A stretch of DNA of 64,000 bases from Actinoplanes siamensis (GTDB taxonomy: Bacteria; Actinomycetota; Actinomycetes; Mycobacteriales; Micromonosporaceae): NCBI RefSeq assembly GCF_016862395.1, contig NZ_BOMW01000014.1, positions 124,001-188,000 of the forward strand. Direction: 5' to 3'. The notes below the pieces were generated by a model, which was not told the origin of the DNA, searched no databases, and saw only the letters and a list, made by a program, of their open reading frames with translations. Both the position numbers and the translations under genes were made by a program. This document shows positions 36,456 to 45,036 of this stretch, piece after piece; within the stretch, counting starts at the first letter, position 1; each line of letters starts with the position of its first letter.

Positions 36456-36598
36456 GTTTCGGCTCCTTCCGGGAAAACCACAAGATTTTCGCACGTACGG
36501 CGTTAGTGCTCAGGCATTTTCCACCCTTGCGCGAGCGGGCCATTGTGGAGCAAAAATGTTCCGTTGTTGGTGACCCGGCGGCTACTGGGGGCGACAGG

Positions 36599-38128
36599 GT
36601 GACTGGGGGAGCGGGCGCGGGACGCAAGGTGGTGCTCTACACGGCCGCGGCCCTGATCGCGATCGCGTTGGTGGGGCTGCTGGTGGCGCTGCGGTCGCGG
36701 GGCGGCGGCAGGCCGGGCGAGCCGATCGCGCGGCCGTCCGGCGGCTGCCCGGCGGAGCTGACCGCGGCCACCGGCGAGTGCCTGGGGCCGGTGACCGGCA
36801 GCGCCCGGCTCGACCCGGTGCTGCGGCCGGTCGCCGACAAGATCTTCCGGGCCAACGAGGAGATGAAGGCCAAGCAGGGCAAGTACGTCCGGATCGTGCT
36901 GCTCACCCCCCTCGGCGTGCCGGGGAACGCGAACATGCGCTCGGCGATCTCCATCGACCAGGTGCGGTTCAGCCTGGAGGGCGCCTACACCGCGCTGCTG
37001 CGGGCCAACTCCACCCGCGAGTTCTACGACCCGGACGCGCCCGGCATCGAGCTGGTGCTGGTCGAGCAGGGTTCCCGGCAGGAGTACGTCACCGGCCTGC
37101 GCGACGCGATCCTGGCGCTGAGCGTCGCGGACCACCCGGTGGTCGCGGTCGCCGGCCTGGGCTCCAGCTTCGCCGGCACCGAGGAGATGACCAGGGCGCT
37201 GGCCGAGGCGGGGATCCCGGCGATCGGCGCGGTGACGTCGGCGACCAGCCTGACCGCGGCGACGGCGCGGACCTTCCACAGCGTGTCGCCGAGCAACGTT
37301 GACTACGCGCTCGCGCTCAAGCACCTGTTGACCACGCAGAAGCAGGCGCTGCCGGTGAGGAACGCGCTGATCGTGGCGGACCAGAACGACGACCCCTACC
37401 CCCGTACGCTCAGGCAGGCCCTGCAGACGCAGCTGAAGGACTATCTGATCTCGGCGCCGCAGGTGTTCAGCGGCAGCACCGTCGAGACGCCGGTCACCGC
37501 CAACGTGTTCGTCCCGATCGTCACCAACATCTGTAGCGCGATGCTGGACCCCCAGGCGCCGCTGGACACGGTGTTCTTCGCCGGGCGGGTGGCCGACTTC
37601 GGCGCGTTCGCCGACGCGCTCGCGACCCGGGTGTGCCGGCAGAAACCGCTGACCGTGATGGTCGGCGCCACCGGGTTCCAGGCCGCCCAGGACCGGGTGA
37701 AGGTGCTCGACGAGGCGCGGGTCACGGTGATCTACGCGTCGTCGGGGGACTCGCCGGGCTGGCTGCGCGGCGGGCCGGGCGTGCCGGAGGGCTATCCGGC
37801 GTTCCACAAGCGGTTTCTCAGCGCCGGCTTCGACGAGGCGTCGCTCTCCGACGGGTACGCGGTCTCCTACCACGACGCGATCGCCGCGGCCGTGTCGGCG
37901 ACCCGGCTGGCGGCGCTCGGCAACCCGGTGCCCACCGCCGCCGACGTGCAGACCCAGTTCGCGAACCTGTCGCTGGCCAACACCGTCAAGGCCGGCGCCG
38001 GCACGCTCGACTTCGGCAGCCGGTCGGCCGGGGACGGCCGGGCCAGCGGCAAGGTGGTGGTCTTCCGGCAGATCGGCACGTCCGGCATGCGGCTGCCGGC
38101 GGACGTGCCGCCCTACCTGACCGACTGA
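36599..38128 (+). CDS. membrane-anchored periplasmic-binding-protein-like sensor
   Basis: About 509 aa. An N-terminal transmembrane helix (VVLYTAAALIAIALVGLLVAL) is followed by an extracellular type I periplasmic-binding fold (YVRIVLLTPLG, AGLGSSFAGTEEMTRALAEA, ALIVADQNDDPYPRTL, AVSYHDAIAAAVSATRLAAL). It resembles amino-acid/amide-binding proteins but has a membrane anchor instead of a lipobox and no transporter genes nearby. GTG at 36599 follows GGGGGCGACAGG; the frame is open from 36506. It converges with the NACHT gene, the 3' ends overlapping by 16 bp. Confidence 0.75.
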   Translation: MTGGAGAGRKVVLYTAAALIAIALVGLLVALRSRGGGRPGEPIARPSGGCPAELTAATGECLGPVTGSARLDPVLRPVADKIFRANEEMKAKQGKYVRIVLLTPLGVPGNANMRSAISIDQVRFSLEGAYTALLRANSTREFYDPDAPGIELVLVEQGSRQEYVTGLRDAILALSVADHPVVAVAGLGSSFAGTEEMTRALAEAGIPAIGAVTSATSLTAATARTFHSVSPSNVDYALALKHLLTTQKQALPVRNALIVADQNDDPYPRTLRQALQTQLKDYLISAPQVFSGSTVETPVTANVFVPIVTNICSAMLDPQAPLDTVFFAGRVADFGAFADALATRVCRQKPLTVMVGATGFQAAQDRVKVLDEARVTVIYASSGDSPGWLRGGPGVPEGYPAFHKRFLSAGFDEASLSDGYAVSYHDAIAAAVSATRLAALGNPVPTAADVQTQFANLSLANTVKAGAGTLDFGSRSAGDGRASGKVVVFRQIGTSGMRLPADVPPYLTD

Positions 38129-40563
38129 GCCGGGGCCAGCCAGTGGCGGCTGTCGTCGCTGGTGTACGCCTCGGCCCAGTGCGACGGCTCCTCCGCGCCG
38201 TCGTCCGGGGCCGACCCGGGGCGCACGCCCAGCATGGTCAGCGCGATCGCCAGCTCGGCCGCGGCCAGCACCAGCGCCAGCGCGCCACCGAGCCGGTTGC
38301 CCACCCCGGCCAGGCCGGTGATGACCACCGCGACCGCGCCCAGCGCCACCACCGTCAGGAGACCGCCGACCAGCAGCTCGTCCCGGTCCCGGTTCCGGTC
38401 GCGGTGCAGCGGCCATCGCCACGGCCGGCGCTGGTGGCCGCGGTCGCGTTCCAGCCGCCGCCACGCCTGCGGGTCCTCGTAGCGGGCCCGCAGGAACAGG
38501 TTCGGCTCCGAGCAGACCACCTGCTTCTCGGCGGCCCAGCAGAGCAGCGTCACCAGATTGCTGTCCCGGCTCTGTCCACGCTCGAACGGGTACACCTCGC
38601 GGCGCAGCCGGTCGTCGGCGAACGGTGGGCTCTGCGGCGGCTGCCGCTGCAACTCGGCGAAGCAGACCGGGTCGATCGCCAGGCGCAGCAGCCGATCGAT
38701 CACCGGCGCCGGGCGGGTGGTGCGGCCCAGGTGCCGCCAGAGCGGGCCGACCAGCCGGGGATCGTTCGGGGCCAGCTCGGCGACCTGCGCCACCAGATCG
38801 TCGCTGACCTCCGGATCGTTCGACTCCTCGATCAGGGTGGTGGCGATCTCCAGGGCCGGCTCGTACGTACCGCCGATGGCGTTTATCGCCCCCGGCTCGC
38901 TGATCCTGGTGATCCAGGCGAAGGCCGCCGCCCGTGCCCGCGCCCGGATCGCCGGGCGCCGGGCGGCCATCGCGCTCAGCAGCGCGGCCAACGCCGGGAT
39001 GCGCCGGGCGGGCTCGGTCTCCAGCACCCGCTCGACCCGGGCGACCAGGTCCGCGCCCACCTCGTCGGCGCAGTTCGCCCCGGACAGGCAGGCGCAGGCC
39101 AGGATCGGCGCGGCGACCGCCAGCTCGGCCAGGAACGGGGTGACCGGCTCCTGGTCGGCCATCGCCGTGTAGTAGACGAACACCTGGCGCCAGTCCTGCT
39201 CCAGGGCGTGCCGGCGCAGCCGCTCCCGGCCCGGCCCGCCGAGCACGATCAGCTGCTCGGCGGCGAGGTGCTCCTGGATCGAGCGGTGCGCGAACCCGTA
39301 CCGCCCGGGTCCGGTCGGGGTGAGCAGGCCGGACCGTTCGATGATCTCCTGGACCAGGTCCTCCACCTCGTCGTCGGCGATCAGCAGCCGGCCTCGGGTG
39401 CTGCGGGTGTGCTGCACCAGATCCTCGGTGCGGAACGCGCCGAACCAGCCGCGGTCCAGCGCGGTCAGCGCGAAGCCGCGCAGCACGTCGTACTTGTCGG
39501 TCTTGTCGAACCGGTTCGCGGCGACCTGTCTGTCGTTCTGCAGGAACGTGTGCCGGTCCAGCATCTCCGAGATCATCGTCTGGTAGAGGGCGGCCACCGA
39601 GCGTGGGATGTCCAGCCGGATCCGGTCGGCGAACAGGCCCACCGACATCGACAGCACCAGCGGGTTGCGGTGCAGCTCGACCAGCCGGAGCCGGTTGAGT
39701 TCGGCGAGGAACCGCTCCGGGCCCTCCGGGTCGCAGAAGCGGTCCCGGAACCGGTCGAGGTAGGCCAGGATCTGCGTCTCGGTGAGCGGGGACACCGCGT
39801 ACACCTGGGTCGGCGCCCCGGGCAGCGGCCGCAGCGCCACCTCGCGGTGCGTGCCCGGCTCCGGCGAGGCGAGCCAGTCCCGGCTGTTCCGCAGGAAGCT
39901 GTGCCGGCGGCTGGTCACCACGAACCGGGCGCCGACGGTCTCGTGGGTGAACCGGTGGACGTCGTTGAGCACCCGCTCGTACCGGGCCGGGTCCACCTCG
40001 TCCAGGCCGTCCAGCAGCACCACCAGGCGGCGCTCGGCCAGCAGGCGGGCGATCACCTCGCGGACCTCCCGCTCCGAGCACTGCGGGATCGCCGTGCGCA
40101 TCAGCTTGACCAGGTAGTCGCCGAGGGAGTCGTGCTGCCACGGGGCGGCCAGGACGCGTACCGGGACGAAGAACGGGACGTCCCCGGTGCGTCTGAGGAG
40201 CAGCGAGACGCCGTACGCCTGAAGGGCCGTGCTCTTGCCCGCCCCGGCCTCGCCGAGCAGGATGACGTGGCCGCGGCTGTCGGCGACCCGCTCCACGTCG
40301 CCGTCCACCTGGTTGGCGTCGTGCTGCGCGGTGGCCAGCAGCGGGATGTACGTCCGGTCCAGGCGCAACTCGTCGCGGGCGTCCAGGTACGGGTTGCGGT
40401 AGACGGCGTACTCCCGCAGGAACCAGGCCCGGTACCGCGGCTCGGGAGCGCCGCGGCGCATCGACCGCAGGCGGGCGGCGAGCCAGCCGGTGACCCCGAC
40501 CAGCGCGCCGAGCATCGCGAGCACCGCCTGCCACGCCGCTATCTCGTTGAGCAGCTCCCGCAT
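38113..40563 (-). CDS. NACHT-domain NTPase, membrane-associated
   Basis: An 816-aa STAND ATPase. One N-terminal transmembrane helix (about 10-30) is followed by a NACHT domain (about 95-300) with Walker A LLGEAGAGKST, Walker B LVVLLDGLDEVD and sensor VVTSRR, then the winged-helix region (RYGFAHRSIQEHLAAEQL). A helical HEAT-like C-terminal region follows (about 430-680), then two C-terminal membrane helices (LLTVVALGAVAVVITGLAG and the next). NACHT proteins of this layout are associated with conflict or defence signalling. No separate effector domain is evident, so it may perturb the membrane. ATG at 40563. Confidence 0.85.
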   Translation of the reverse strand: MRELLNEIAAWQAVLAMLGALVGVTGWLAARLRSMRRGAPEPRYRAWFLREYAVYRNPYLDARDELRLDRTYIPLLATAQHDANQVDGDVERVADSRGHVILLGEAGAGKSTALQAYGVSLLLRRTGDVPFFVPVRVLAAPWQHDSLGDYLVKLMRTAIPQCSEREVREVIARLLAERRLVVLLDGLDEVDPARYERVLNDVHRFTHETVGARFVVTSRRHSFLRNSRDWLASPEPGTHREVALRPLPGAPTQVYAVSPLTETQILAYLDRFRDRFCDPEGPERFLAELNRLRLVELHRNPLVLSMSVGLFADRIRLDIPRSVAALYQTMISEMLDRHTFLQNDRQVAANRFDKTDKYDVLRGFALTALDRGWFGAFRTEDLVQHTRSTRGRLLIADDEVEDLVQEIIERSGLLTPTGPGRYGFAHRSIQEHLAAEQLIVLGGPGRERLRRHALEQDWRQVFVYYTAMADQEPVTPFLAELAVAAPILACACLSGANCADEVGADLVARVERVLETEPARRIPALAALLSAMAARRPAIRARARAAAFAWITRISEPGAINAIGGTYEPALEIATTLIEESNDPEVSDDLVAQVAELAPNDPRLVGPLWRHLGRTTRPAPVIDRLLRLAIDPVCFAELQRQPPQSPPFADDRLRREVYPFERGQSRDSNLVTLLCWAAEKQVVCSEPNLFLRARYEDPQAWRRLERDRGHQRRPWRWPLHRDRNRDRDELLVGGLLTVVALGAVAVVITGLAGVGNRLGGALALVLAAAELAIALTMLGVRPGSAPDDGAEEPSHWAEAYTSDDSRHWLAPAQSVR

Positions 40564-40655
40564 CCGTCCATCGTGGCATCAGGCGGCCAGGGCGGACCCG
40601 GCCACGAGGTCCGCAAATCGCCTGCCTACGCGGAGTGAGGAAACCGATACAGCGG

Positions 40656-40661
40656 GTATAA
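40656..40661 (+). promoter_or_regulatory. GGGTAT -10 element giving a leaderless transcript
   Basis: GGGTAT ends seven bases before the GTG of the response-regulator gene, so transcription would start at or next to the start codon. A SigB/F-type -35 is weak: GAGT with a 17-bp spacer. Confidence 0.4.
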
Positions 40662-40668
40662 GGGCACC

Positions 40669-41142
40669 GTGGTAAGCGCCCGCGCCCTGCACGTTCTGGT
40701 CGTCGACGACGACGAGGCGGACTTCCTGATGATCGAGGAAGCCCTGGAGACGGCCGCGGTTCCACCGGTCGTCACCCGGGTCGCCGACGGGACGCAGGCG
40801 CTGGACTTCCTGCGCCGGCGCGGCTGTTTCCGGCGGGCCCGGCGCCCCGACCTGGTCCTGCTGGACCTGAACCTGCCCCGGATGTCCGGCCACCAGGTGC
40901 TGACCGCGATGAAGCGGGACGCCTGCCTGCGCGCCATCCCGGTCGTGGTGCTGACCACCTCGTCCGCGCGGGAGGACGTGGCGGCCAGCTACCGCGAGCA
41001 GGCCAGCGCGTTCGTGACCAAGCCGATGGACTACCACTCGTTCGAGGCCGCGCTCCGGACGATCAACGACCTCTTCCAGGCCGCGGTCCGACGGGAAGCG
41101 GAGAGCGAGGCGGTCGTCCTGCCGTTCCGCCGGCGGCGTTGA
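40669..41142 (+). CDS. Rcp1-like single-domain response regulator
   Basis: A 157-aa receiver domain with no output domain. Acidic pocket VVDDDEADFLMIEEAL, phospho-Asp in LVLLDLNLPRMSG, Thr/Ser in VVLTTSS, Lys in FVTKPMD. The spacing between acid pocket and phospho-Asp (RRGCFRRARRPDLVLLDLNLP) is that of Rcp1-type regulators, which partner phytochrome-like or PAS/GAF kinases. It starts at GTG without a ribosome-binding site, probably leaderless. Divergent from the NACHT gene by 105 bp. Confidence 0.85.
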   Translation: MVSARALHVLVVDDDEADFLMIEEALETAAVPPVVTRVADGTQALDFLRRRGCFRRARRPDLVLLDLNLPRMSGHQVLTAMKRDACLRAIPVVVLTTSSAREDVAASYREQASAFVTKPMDYHSFEAALRTINDLFQAAVRREAESEAVVLPFRRRR

Positions 41143-41189
41143 TCGACGGCTGTTACGGTGGCCGGGCTTGGGAAGGGAGCCCCATCACC

Positions 41190-41591
41190 GTGACCGATCT
41201 GCCCGCGCGCCTGCTCGATCTGCTCGCCGCGCCCAGCCCGTGCCTGGTCGCCACCACCAACCCGGACGGCTCGCCGCAGCTCACCCAGACCTGGGTGGAC
41301 ACCGACGGCAAGCACGTGCTGATCAACACCGTGCGGGGCTTCCGCAAGCTGCGCAACCTGGAGCGGGATCCGCGGGTGGCGGTCAGTGTGCTGGACGGGG
41401 CCGATCCGTCGACGTACTACTCGCTGGCCGGGACGGTGATCAGCATGGACACCGAGGGCGCTCGGGAGAGCATCGACCGGCTGTCGCACAAGTACACCGG
41501 CGGGCCGTACCAGGACTACGGCGGCCGGCGGCAGACCCGGGTGCTGCTCACCGTCCGGGTCGACAGGATCGTCCACGCTCCCTGGCACTGA
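41190..41591 (+). CDS. PPOX-class F420/FMN-dependent oxidoreductase
   Basis: A 133-aa split-barrel flavoprotein-fold enzyme. SPCLVATTNPDGSPQLTQTW and LINTVRGFRKLRNLERDPRV fit the PPOX-class F420-dependent group common in actinobacteria. Start is GTG 41190 with GAAGGGAG about 11 bases upstream. Substrate unknown. Possibly co-transcribed with the response regulator 47 bp upstream. Confidence 0.85.
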   Translation: MTDLPARLLDLLAAPSPCLVATTNPDGSPQLTQTWVDTDGKHVLINTVRGFRKLRNLERDPRVAVSVLDGADPSTYYSLAGTVISMDTEGARESIDRLSHKYTGGPYQDYGGRRQTRVLLTVRVDRIVHAPWH

Positions 41592-41789
41592 CCCGACCGG
41601 TGGTACGTGGCCGGGCCCGCTCCCCGTGCCGTCGTGTCCGCGGGGCCACGTCCACCCGGGCTCCGGCGGCGCGCCCGCGCTTGCGCACGGCGGAGCTCGC
41701 GATGGCTTTGCCCGGCACGCGCCGGGCCGGCGCACGGCGTGGCAGGCAGGCGGCCGCAGCCGGCGCTCGGCGTGCCGCGCGGTCGGTGG

Positions 41790-42116
41790 TCAGACGTTGG
41801 TGGCTGGTTCGCCGGTGAGCGTCTCCTCGAGGTTGGTGACCTGCAGCAGCATGCGCACCATCGGGCCGAAGTCGCGCAGCCGGAACGTGAGCCCGCGCGC
41901 CTGGGCGGCCTTGCGGGCGGCGACGAACACACCCAGGCCGGTGGAGTCGAGGAAGGCCACCTGGTGCAGGTCCACCTCGAGATGGGTGAAGCCGGGCGTG
42001 TCCACGGCCTGGCGCAGGATCTGCCGCAGCGCGCCCGCGCTTTCCGCGTCGATGTCGCCCTCGGGCACGATGACGACCCGATCGTCGTGCCGTTCGATCG
42101 TGCAGCCGAATTCCAT
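41790..42116 (-). CDS. STAS-domain anti-sigma factor antagonist
   Basis: A 108-aa protein of the SpoIIAA/RsbV type. VIVPEGDIDAESAGAL and VAFLDSTGLGVFVAAR place the phosphorylatable Ser next to the invariant Asp. When unphosphorylated it should sequester an anti-sigma kinase and free a SigB/F sigma factor, for which there is a gene 280 bp away on the other strand. The ATG at 42116 is preceded by GGGAGA. A stress-sigma-like promoter lies upstream. Confidence 0.88.
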   Translation of the reverse strand: MEFGCTIERHDDRVVIVPEGDIDAESAGALRQILRQAVDTPGFTHLEVDLHQVAFLDSTGLGVFVAARKAAQARGLTFRLRDFGPMVRMLLQVTNLEETLTGEPATNV

Positions 42117-42170
42117 GTCTTCTCCCTGTCGCGCGACTGTCGAACCGAATCCCCGCTTCGGCCCGCGCCG

Positions 42171-42196
42171 ATGCCCAGAATGCTGCTCCGCCAAAC
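42171..42196 (-). promoter_or_regulatory. SigB/SigF-like promoter of the STAS gene
   Basis: On the minus strand GTTT, 16 bp, GGGCAT, one mismatch in the -10 to GGGTAT. It lies 55 bp before the STAS start and suggests feedback by the stress sigma factor. Confidence 0.4.
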
Positions 42197-42396
42197 GCGA
42201 CGGCACTCACACCTTGGGGTGGTCTGGCCGCGTAAGCAGCAGCGATTAGTACTTTCGGCTGGTAATAACCGGGACGTACGGCTAGGGTTCCTGCATCGGT
42301 CGAACAGTGTGCCGAATATCCATCCAGGTGTGCATCAAGGTGCCGGGGTGCCTTCCTGCACGGGGAGGACATCCCCGTGCCGGTCAGGGGACTTTC

Positions 42397-43164
42397 ATGC
42401 GATTCGCTGCGGAGACCGATTCCGAGACCGATCTCGCCACCGCGCTGGTGGAGACCCCGCGCCGCGATCCCGCCTGGGTCTGGCGGCGCGAGGAGGCCAT
42501 CACCGCGTGGCTGCCGATGGCCCGGCGGCTGGCCCGGCGTTACGCCAGCCGCGGCGAGGACCTGGAGGACCTGACCCAGGTCGCGATGGTCGGGCTGATC
42601 AAGGCGATCGACGGGTTCGAGCCTGAGCGCGGCGCCGACTTCGCCGGGTACGCGATTCCCACCATTCTCGGGGAGCTGCGCCGGCACTTCCGGGACCGGA
42701 TGTGGAACATCCGGGTGCCGCGCCGCCTGCAGGAGCTCAACATGGCCATCAACAAGGCGCGCGGCCAGCTGGTCCAGACGCTGGGCCGGGTGCCGACCGT
42801 CGCGGACCTCGCCGAGCATCTCGGGGTCAGCGAGGAGGACGTGATCGAGGGCCTGGAGGGCGGCAACGCGTACCGCCCGACCTCACTGTCCACGCCGATC
42901 GCCGCCGATGGCGACACCGAGCTGGGCGACACGCTCGGACAGCGGGACCCCGGGTACGAGGCCGCCGACCTGCATCTGGCGCTCGGCCCGGCGATGGGCT
43001 GCCTGACCGAGCGCGAGCGCACCATCGTCACACTGCGGTTCTACGGCAACCTGACGCAGAGCCAGATCGGCGAACGGGTCGGGGTGTCCCAGATGCACGT
43101 GTCCCGGCTGCTCGGCCAGGCGCTGACCAAGCTGCGCACCCAGCTGGGCCCGGACAGCCGCTGA
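42397..43164 (+). CDS. SigB/SigF/SigG-family RNA polymerase sigma factor
   Basis: A 255-aa alternative sigma factor with regions 2, 3 and 4 in order: RYASRGEDLEDLTQVAMVGLI and GYAIPTILGELRRHFRDRMW (region 2), VADLAEHLGVSEEDVIEGLE (region 3), LTERERTIVTLRFYGNLTQ and IGERVGVSQMHVSRLL (region 4). Such factors direct stress and developmental regulons from GNNT-N15-GGGTAY promoters. ATG at 42397 has GGGGA upstream. It sits between a STAS antagonist and a MEDS-HATPase gene, forming a partner-switch module. Confidence 0.92.
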   Translation: MRFAAETDSETDLATALVETPRRDPAWVWRREEAITAWLPMARRLARRYASRGEDLEDLTQVAMVGLIKAIDGFEPERGADFAGYAIPTILGELRRHFRDRMWNIRVPRRLQELNMAINKARGQLVQTLGRVPTVADLAEHLGVSEEDVIEGLEGGNAYRPTSLSTPIAADGDTELGDTLGQRDPGYEAADLHLALGPAMGCLTERERTIVTLRFYGNLTQSQIGERVGVSQMHVSRLLGQALTKLRTQLGPDSR

Positions 43165-43301
43165 GGCGGGCCCGGTGGCGGCCGGGGTTCCGACGTCGTG
43201 CCCGGCAGGCACGACGTGCCGGGGCGGGGCCGGTCGCCCCGGCTTCCTGGCGGATCACCGCTAATCTCTTCACCAGGCGACACCGGTGGGGAGGGGACGT
43301 G

Positions 43302-43334
43302 ATGGTCGATACGACCCCGTCGGAACCGGCGTGA
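43302..43334 (+). CDS. 10-codon leader ORF upstream of MEDS kinase
   Basis: ATG GTC GAT ... GCG TGA encodes MVDTTPSEPA behind a good GGAGGGGAC ribosome-binding site, and its stop overlaps the next GTG (GTGA). The next gene has no ribosome-binding site of its own, so translation is probably coupled through this leader. Confidence 0.45.
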   Translation: MVDTTPSEPA

Positions 43335-44233
43335 CCCGGCACCACCCCGCCCTGCTCTATCAGGACATCGACGACTATCTGCGGGGCGTCACGTCGTTCG
43401 CCCGGACGGCGGTGGCCGGCGGCGAGGCGCTGCTGGTCGCCGTGCCCGGCAAGAACCTCGTGGTCCTGCGGGACGCCCTCGCCGATCTCGGCGACGCGGT
43501 GCGCTACGCGGACCTGACGGTGGCCGGCCGCAATCCCGGCCGGATCCTGCCGGGGCTGCTGCTGCCGTTCGCGTCCGCGCACCGCGGCCGCCGGGTGTCG
43601 GTCGTCCAGGAGTCGGTCTGGCCGGGCCGCACCGACCTGGAGTATCCCGCCTGCGGCCTGCACGAGGCCCTGCTCAACGTGGTGTTCACCGGCGCGGTTC
43701 TGTGCCCCTACGACGCCGGCGCGCTGCCGGACGCCTGGCTGCGCGGCGCGTGGCGCACGCACCCGGTGGTGATCACCGCGGACGGGGAGCGACCCAGCCC
43801 GGTCTACACGCCGGCCGCGCGGTTCGACGAGCCGCTGCCTGTCGTGCCGGCCGGCGCGGCGACGCATCCCTTCGAGGTGGTCGGCGATCTTTCCACGGTC
43901 CGGCGCTTCACCGAGGGCCTGGCGCGCGGGGCCGGCCTGCCCGAGCCGAAGGTGGAGGACCTGGTGGTGGCGGTCAACGAGCTGGCCGAGAACACCATCG
44001 TGCACAGTCCGGCCGGCGGCGTCCTGGCGGTCTGGTCGGAGGCGCAGGTGCTGGTCTGCCAGGTCGACGACGCCGGGCACCTGACCGATCCGCTCGCCGG
44101 GCGGATCCCGCCGTCGGCCACCAGCGAGGGCGGACGAGGCCTGCTGCTGGCGAACCAACTCTGCGACCTCGTCCGCGTCCACACCGGCCCCGGAGGCACG
44201 AGCATCCGCCTACACATGGGGTTCGATCTCTAG
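43331..44233 (+). CDS. MEDS-domain anti-sigma regulatory kinase (RsbW-like HATPase)
   Basis: A 300-aa protein. The N-terminal MEDS (methanogen/methylotroph DcmR sensory) domain (about 1-165; ALLYQDIDDYLRGVTSFARTA, GEALLVAVPG, YPACGLHEALLNVVF) is followed by an RsbW-type HATPase domain (about 185-300; AVNELAENTIVHS N-box and GGRGLLLANQLCD G-box). It probably binds and inhibits a sigma factor or phosphorylates a STAS antagonist. GTG at 43331 overlaps the leader ORF. Confidence 0.88.
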   Translation: MTRHHPALLYQDIDDYLRGVTSFARTAVAGGEALLVAVPGKNLVVLRDALADLGDAVRYADLTVAGRNPGRILPGLLLPFASAHRGRRVSVVQESVWPGRTDLEYPACGLHEALLNVVFTGAVLCPYDAGALPDAWLRGAWRTHPVVITADGERPSPVYTPAARFDEPLPVVPAGAATHPFEVVGDLSTVRRFTEGLARGAGLPEPKVEDLVVAVNELAENTIVHSPAGGVLAVWSEAQVLVCQVDDAGHLTDPLAGRIPPSATSEGGRGLLLANQLCDLVRVHTGPGGTSIRLHMGFDL

Positions 44234-44466
44234 CAGGCAGCGACTCGACGGCATGGTGGTCGACAGCCACGTCGCGTGTCCGCCCTGGATGCGCATCCAG
44301 TTCCCAGACCATCTCCAGGCCGGCGCGATCCCCTCGAGCCGGTTGTGCGGATGATCGTCCTGGGCGGCGCCCTCTCCGCACTCGCCGCGGGCCACGTCGG
44401 AGGTTGGCCGTAGATCGTGGTGGCACCAGGATCGGGCTGATACCGGCTCCTCGGATCGCGGGTCGT

Positions 44467-45036
44467 TCAGTCGACGGTCGACGCCTTGGCTCGAGCGACC
44501 AGGTCGGTGAACCATCGCGCTTGAGAGACGGGGACGATTTCGGTGGACTTCCAGAACTTGTGCTGCGACAGATCGACTTGGGACTCCGCGGTGACGCCGA
44601 CGAAATACACGCTCAAGTACTGGGTCGGTGCTCCGTCGCCGGGGATGGTCAGTTCTTTGGCGCATCCCCCGGTGGGAGCCGTGTCGCAGTATCCCATCGG
44701 CTTCTGAGCAAAGGCCGCGATCGCCTGTAGCCCGGCCCCGAACTCGTATGTGTCGGTGATCGCATCGCCGTTGCCGCCAATGTGCAGACCCGTCAGTGAC
44801 GGGGGCTGGTCCTTCGGCACGTAGGCGAAATGGTTCGCTTCACCGGATTCACGCCAGGTGACCACTTCGATAACGTCTTGCAGCAGCTGATGGTCGGGGA
44901 CATTCTGATCGATGAACGGGATGTCTGGCATTGACGAAGCGCGCCTATCGTCGTGGTCCATCTGCGTGACCGCCACACCGGCAAGGGCTACGGCGGCCAC
45001 TGCTGCCGCCGCGATGCCTGCGAGTTTCATGTTCAT
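44467..45036 (-). CDS. secreted or anchored hypothetical protein
   Basis: A 189-aa protein with an N-terminal signal or anchor (KLAGIAAAAVAAVALAGVAV) and an extracellular remainder with two Cys (GYCDTAPTGGCAKEL). It ends ARWFTDLVARAKAS, echoing HWFTDVRACMK at the end of the upstream gene. The ATG overlaps the upstream TAA. GC content appears lower than in flanking genes, suggesting recent acquisition. Function unknown. Confidence 0.65.
   Translation of the reverse strand: MNMKLAGIAAAAVAAVALAGVAVTQMDHDDRRASSMPDIPFIDQNVPDHQLLQDVIEVVTWRESGEANHFAYVPKDQPPSLTGLHIGGNGDAITDTYEFGAGLQAIAAFAQKPMGYCDTAPTGGCAKELTIPGDGAPTQYLSVYFVGVTAESQVDLSQHKFWKSTEIVPVSQARWFTDLVARAKASTVD

Noticed and set aside
36503-40765. 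Open frame of about 1,420 codons on the minus strand across rtcB upstream region, the binding-protein gene and the NACHT gene
   Set aside because: It is an Arg/Pro/Gly-rich shadow frame of high-GC codons. It spans real genes on both strands, has no domain and matches no start context; the NACHT gene in another frame has clear motifs.
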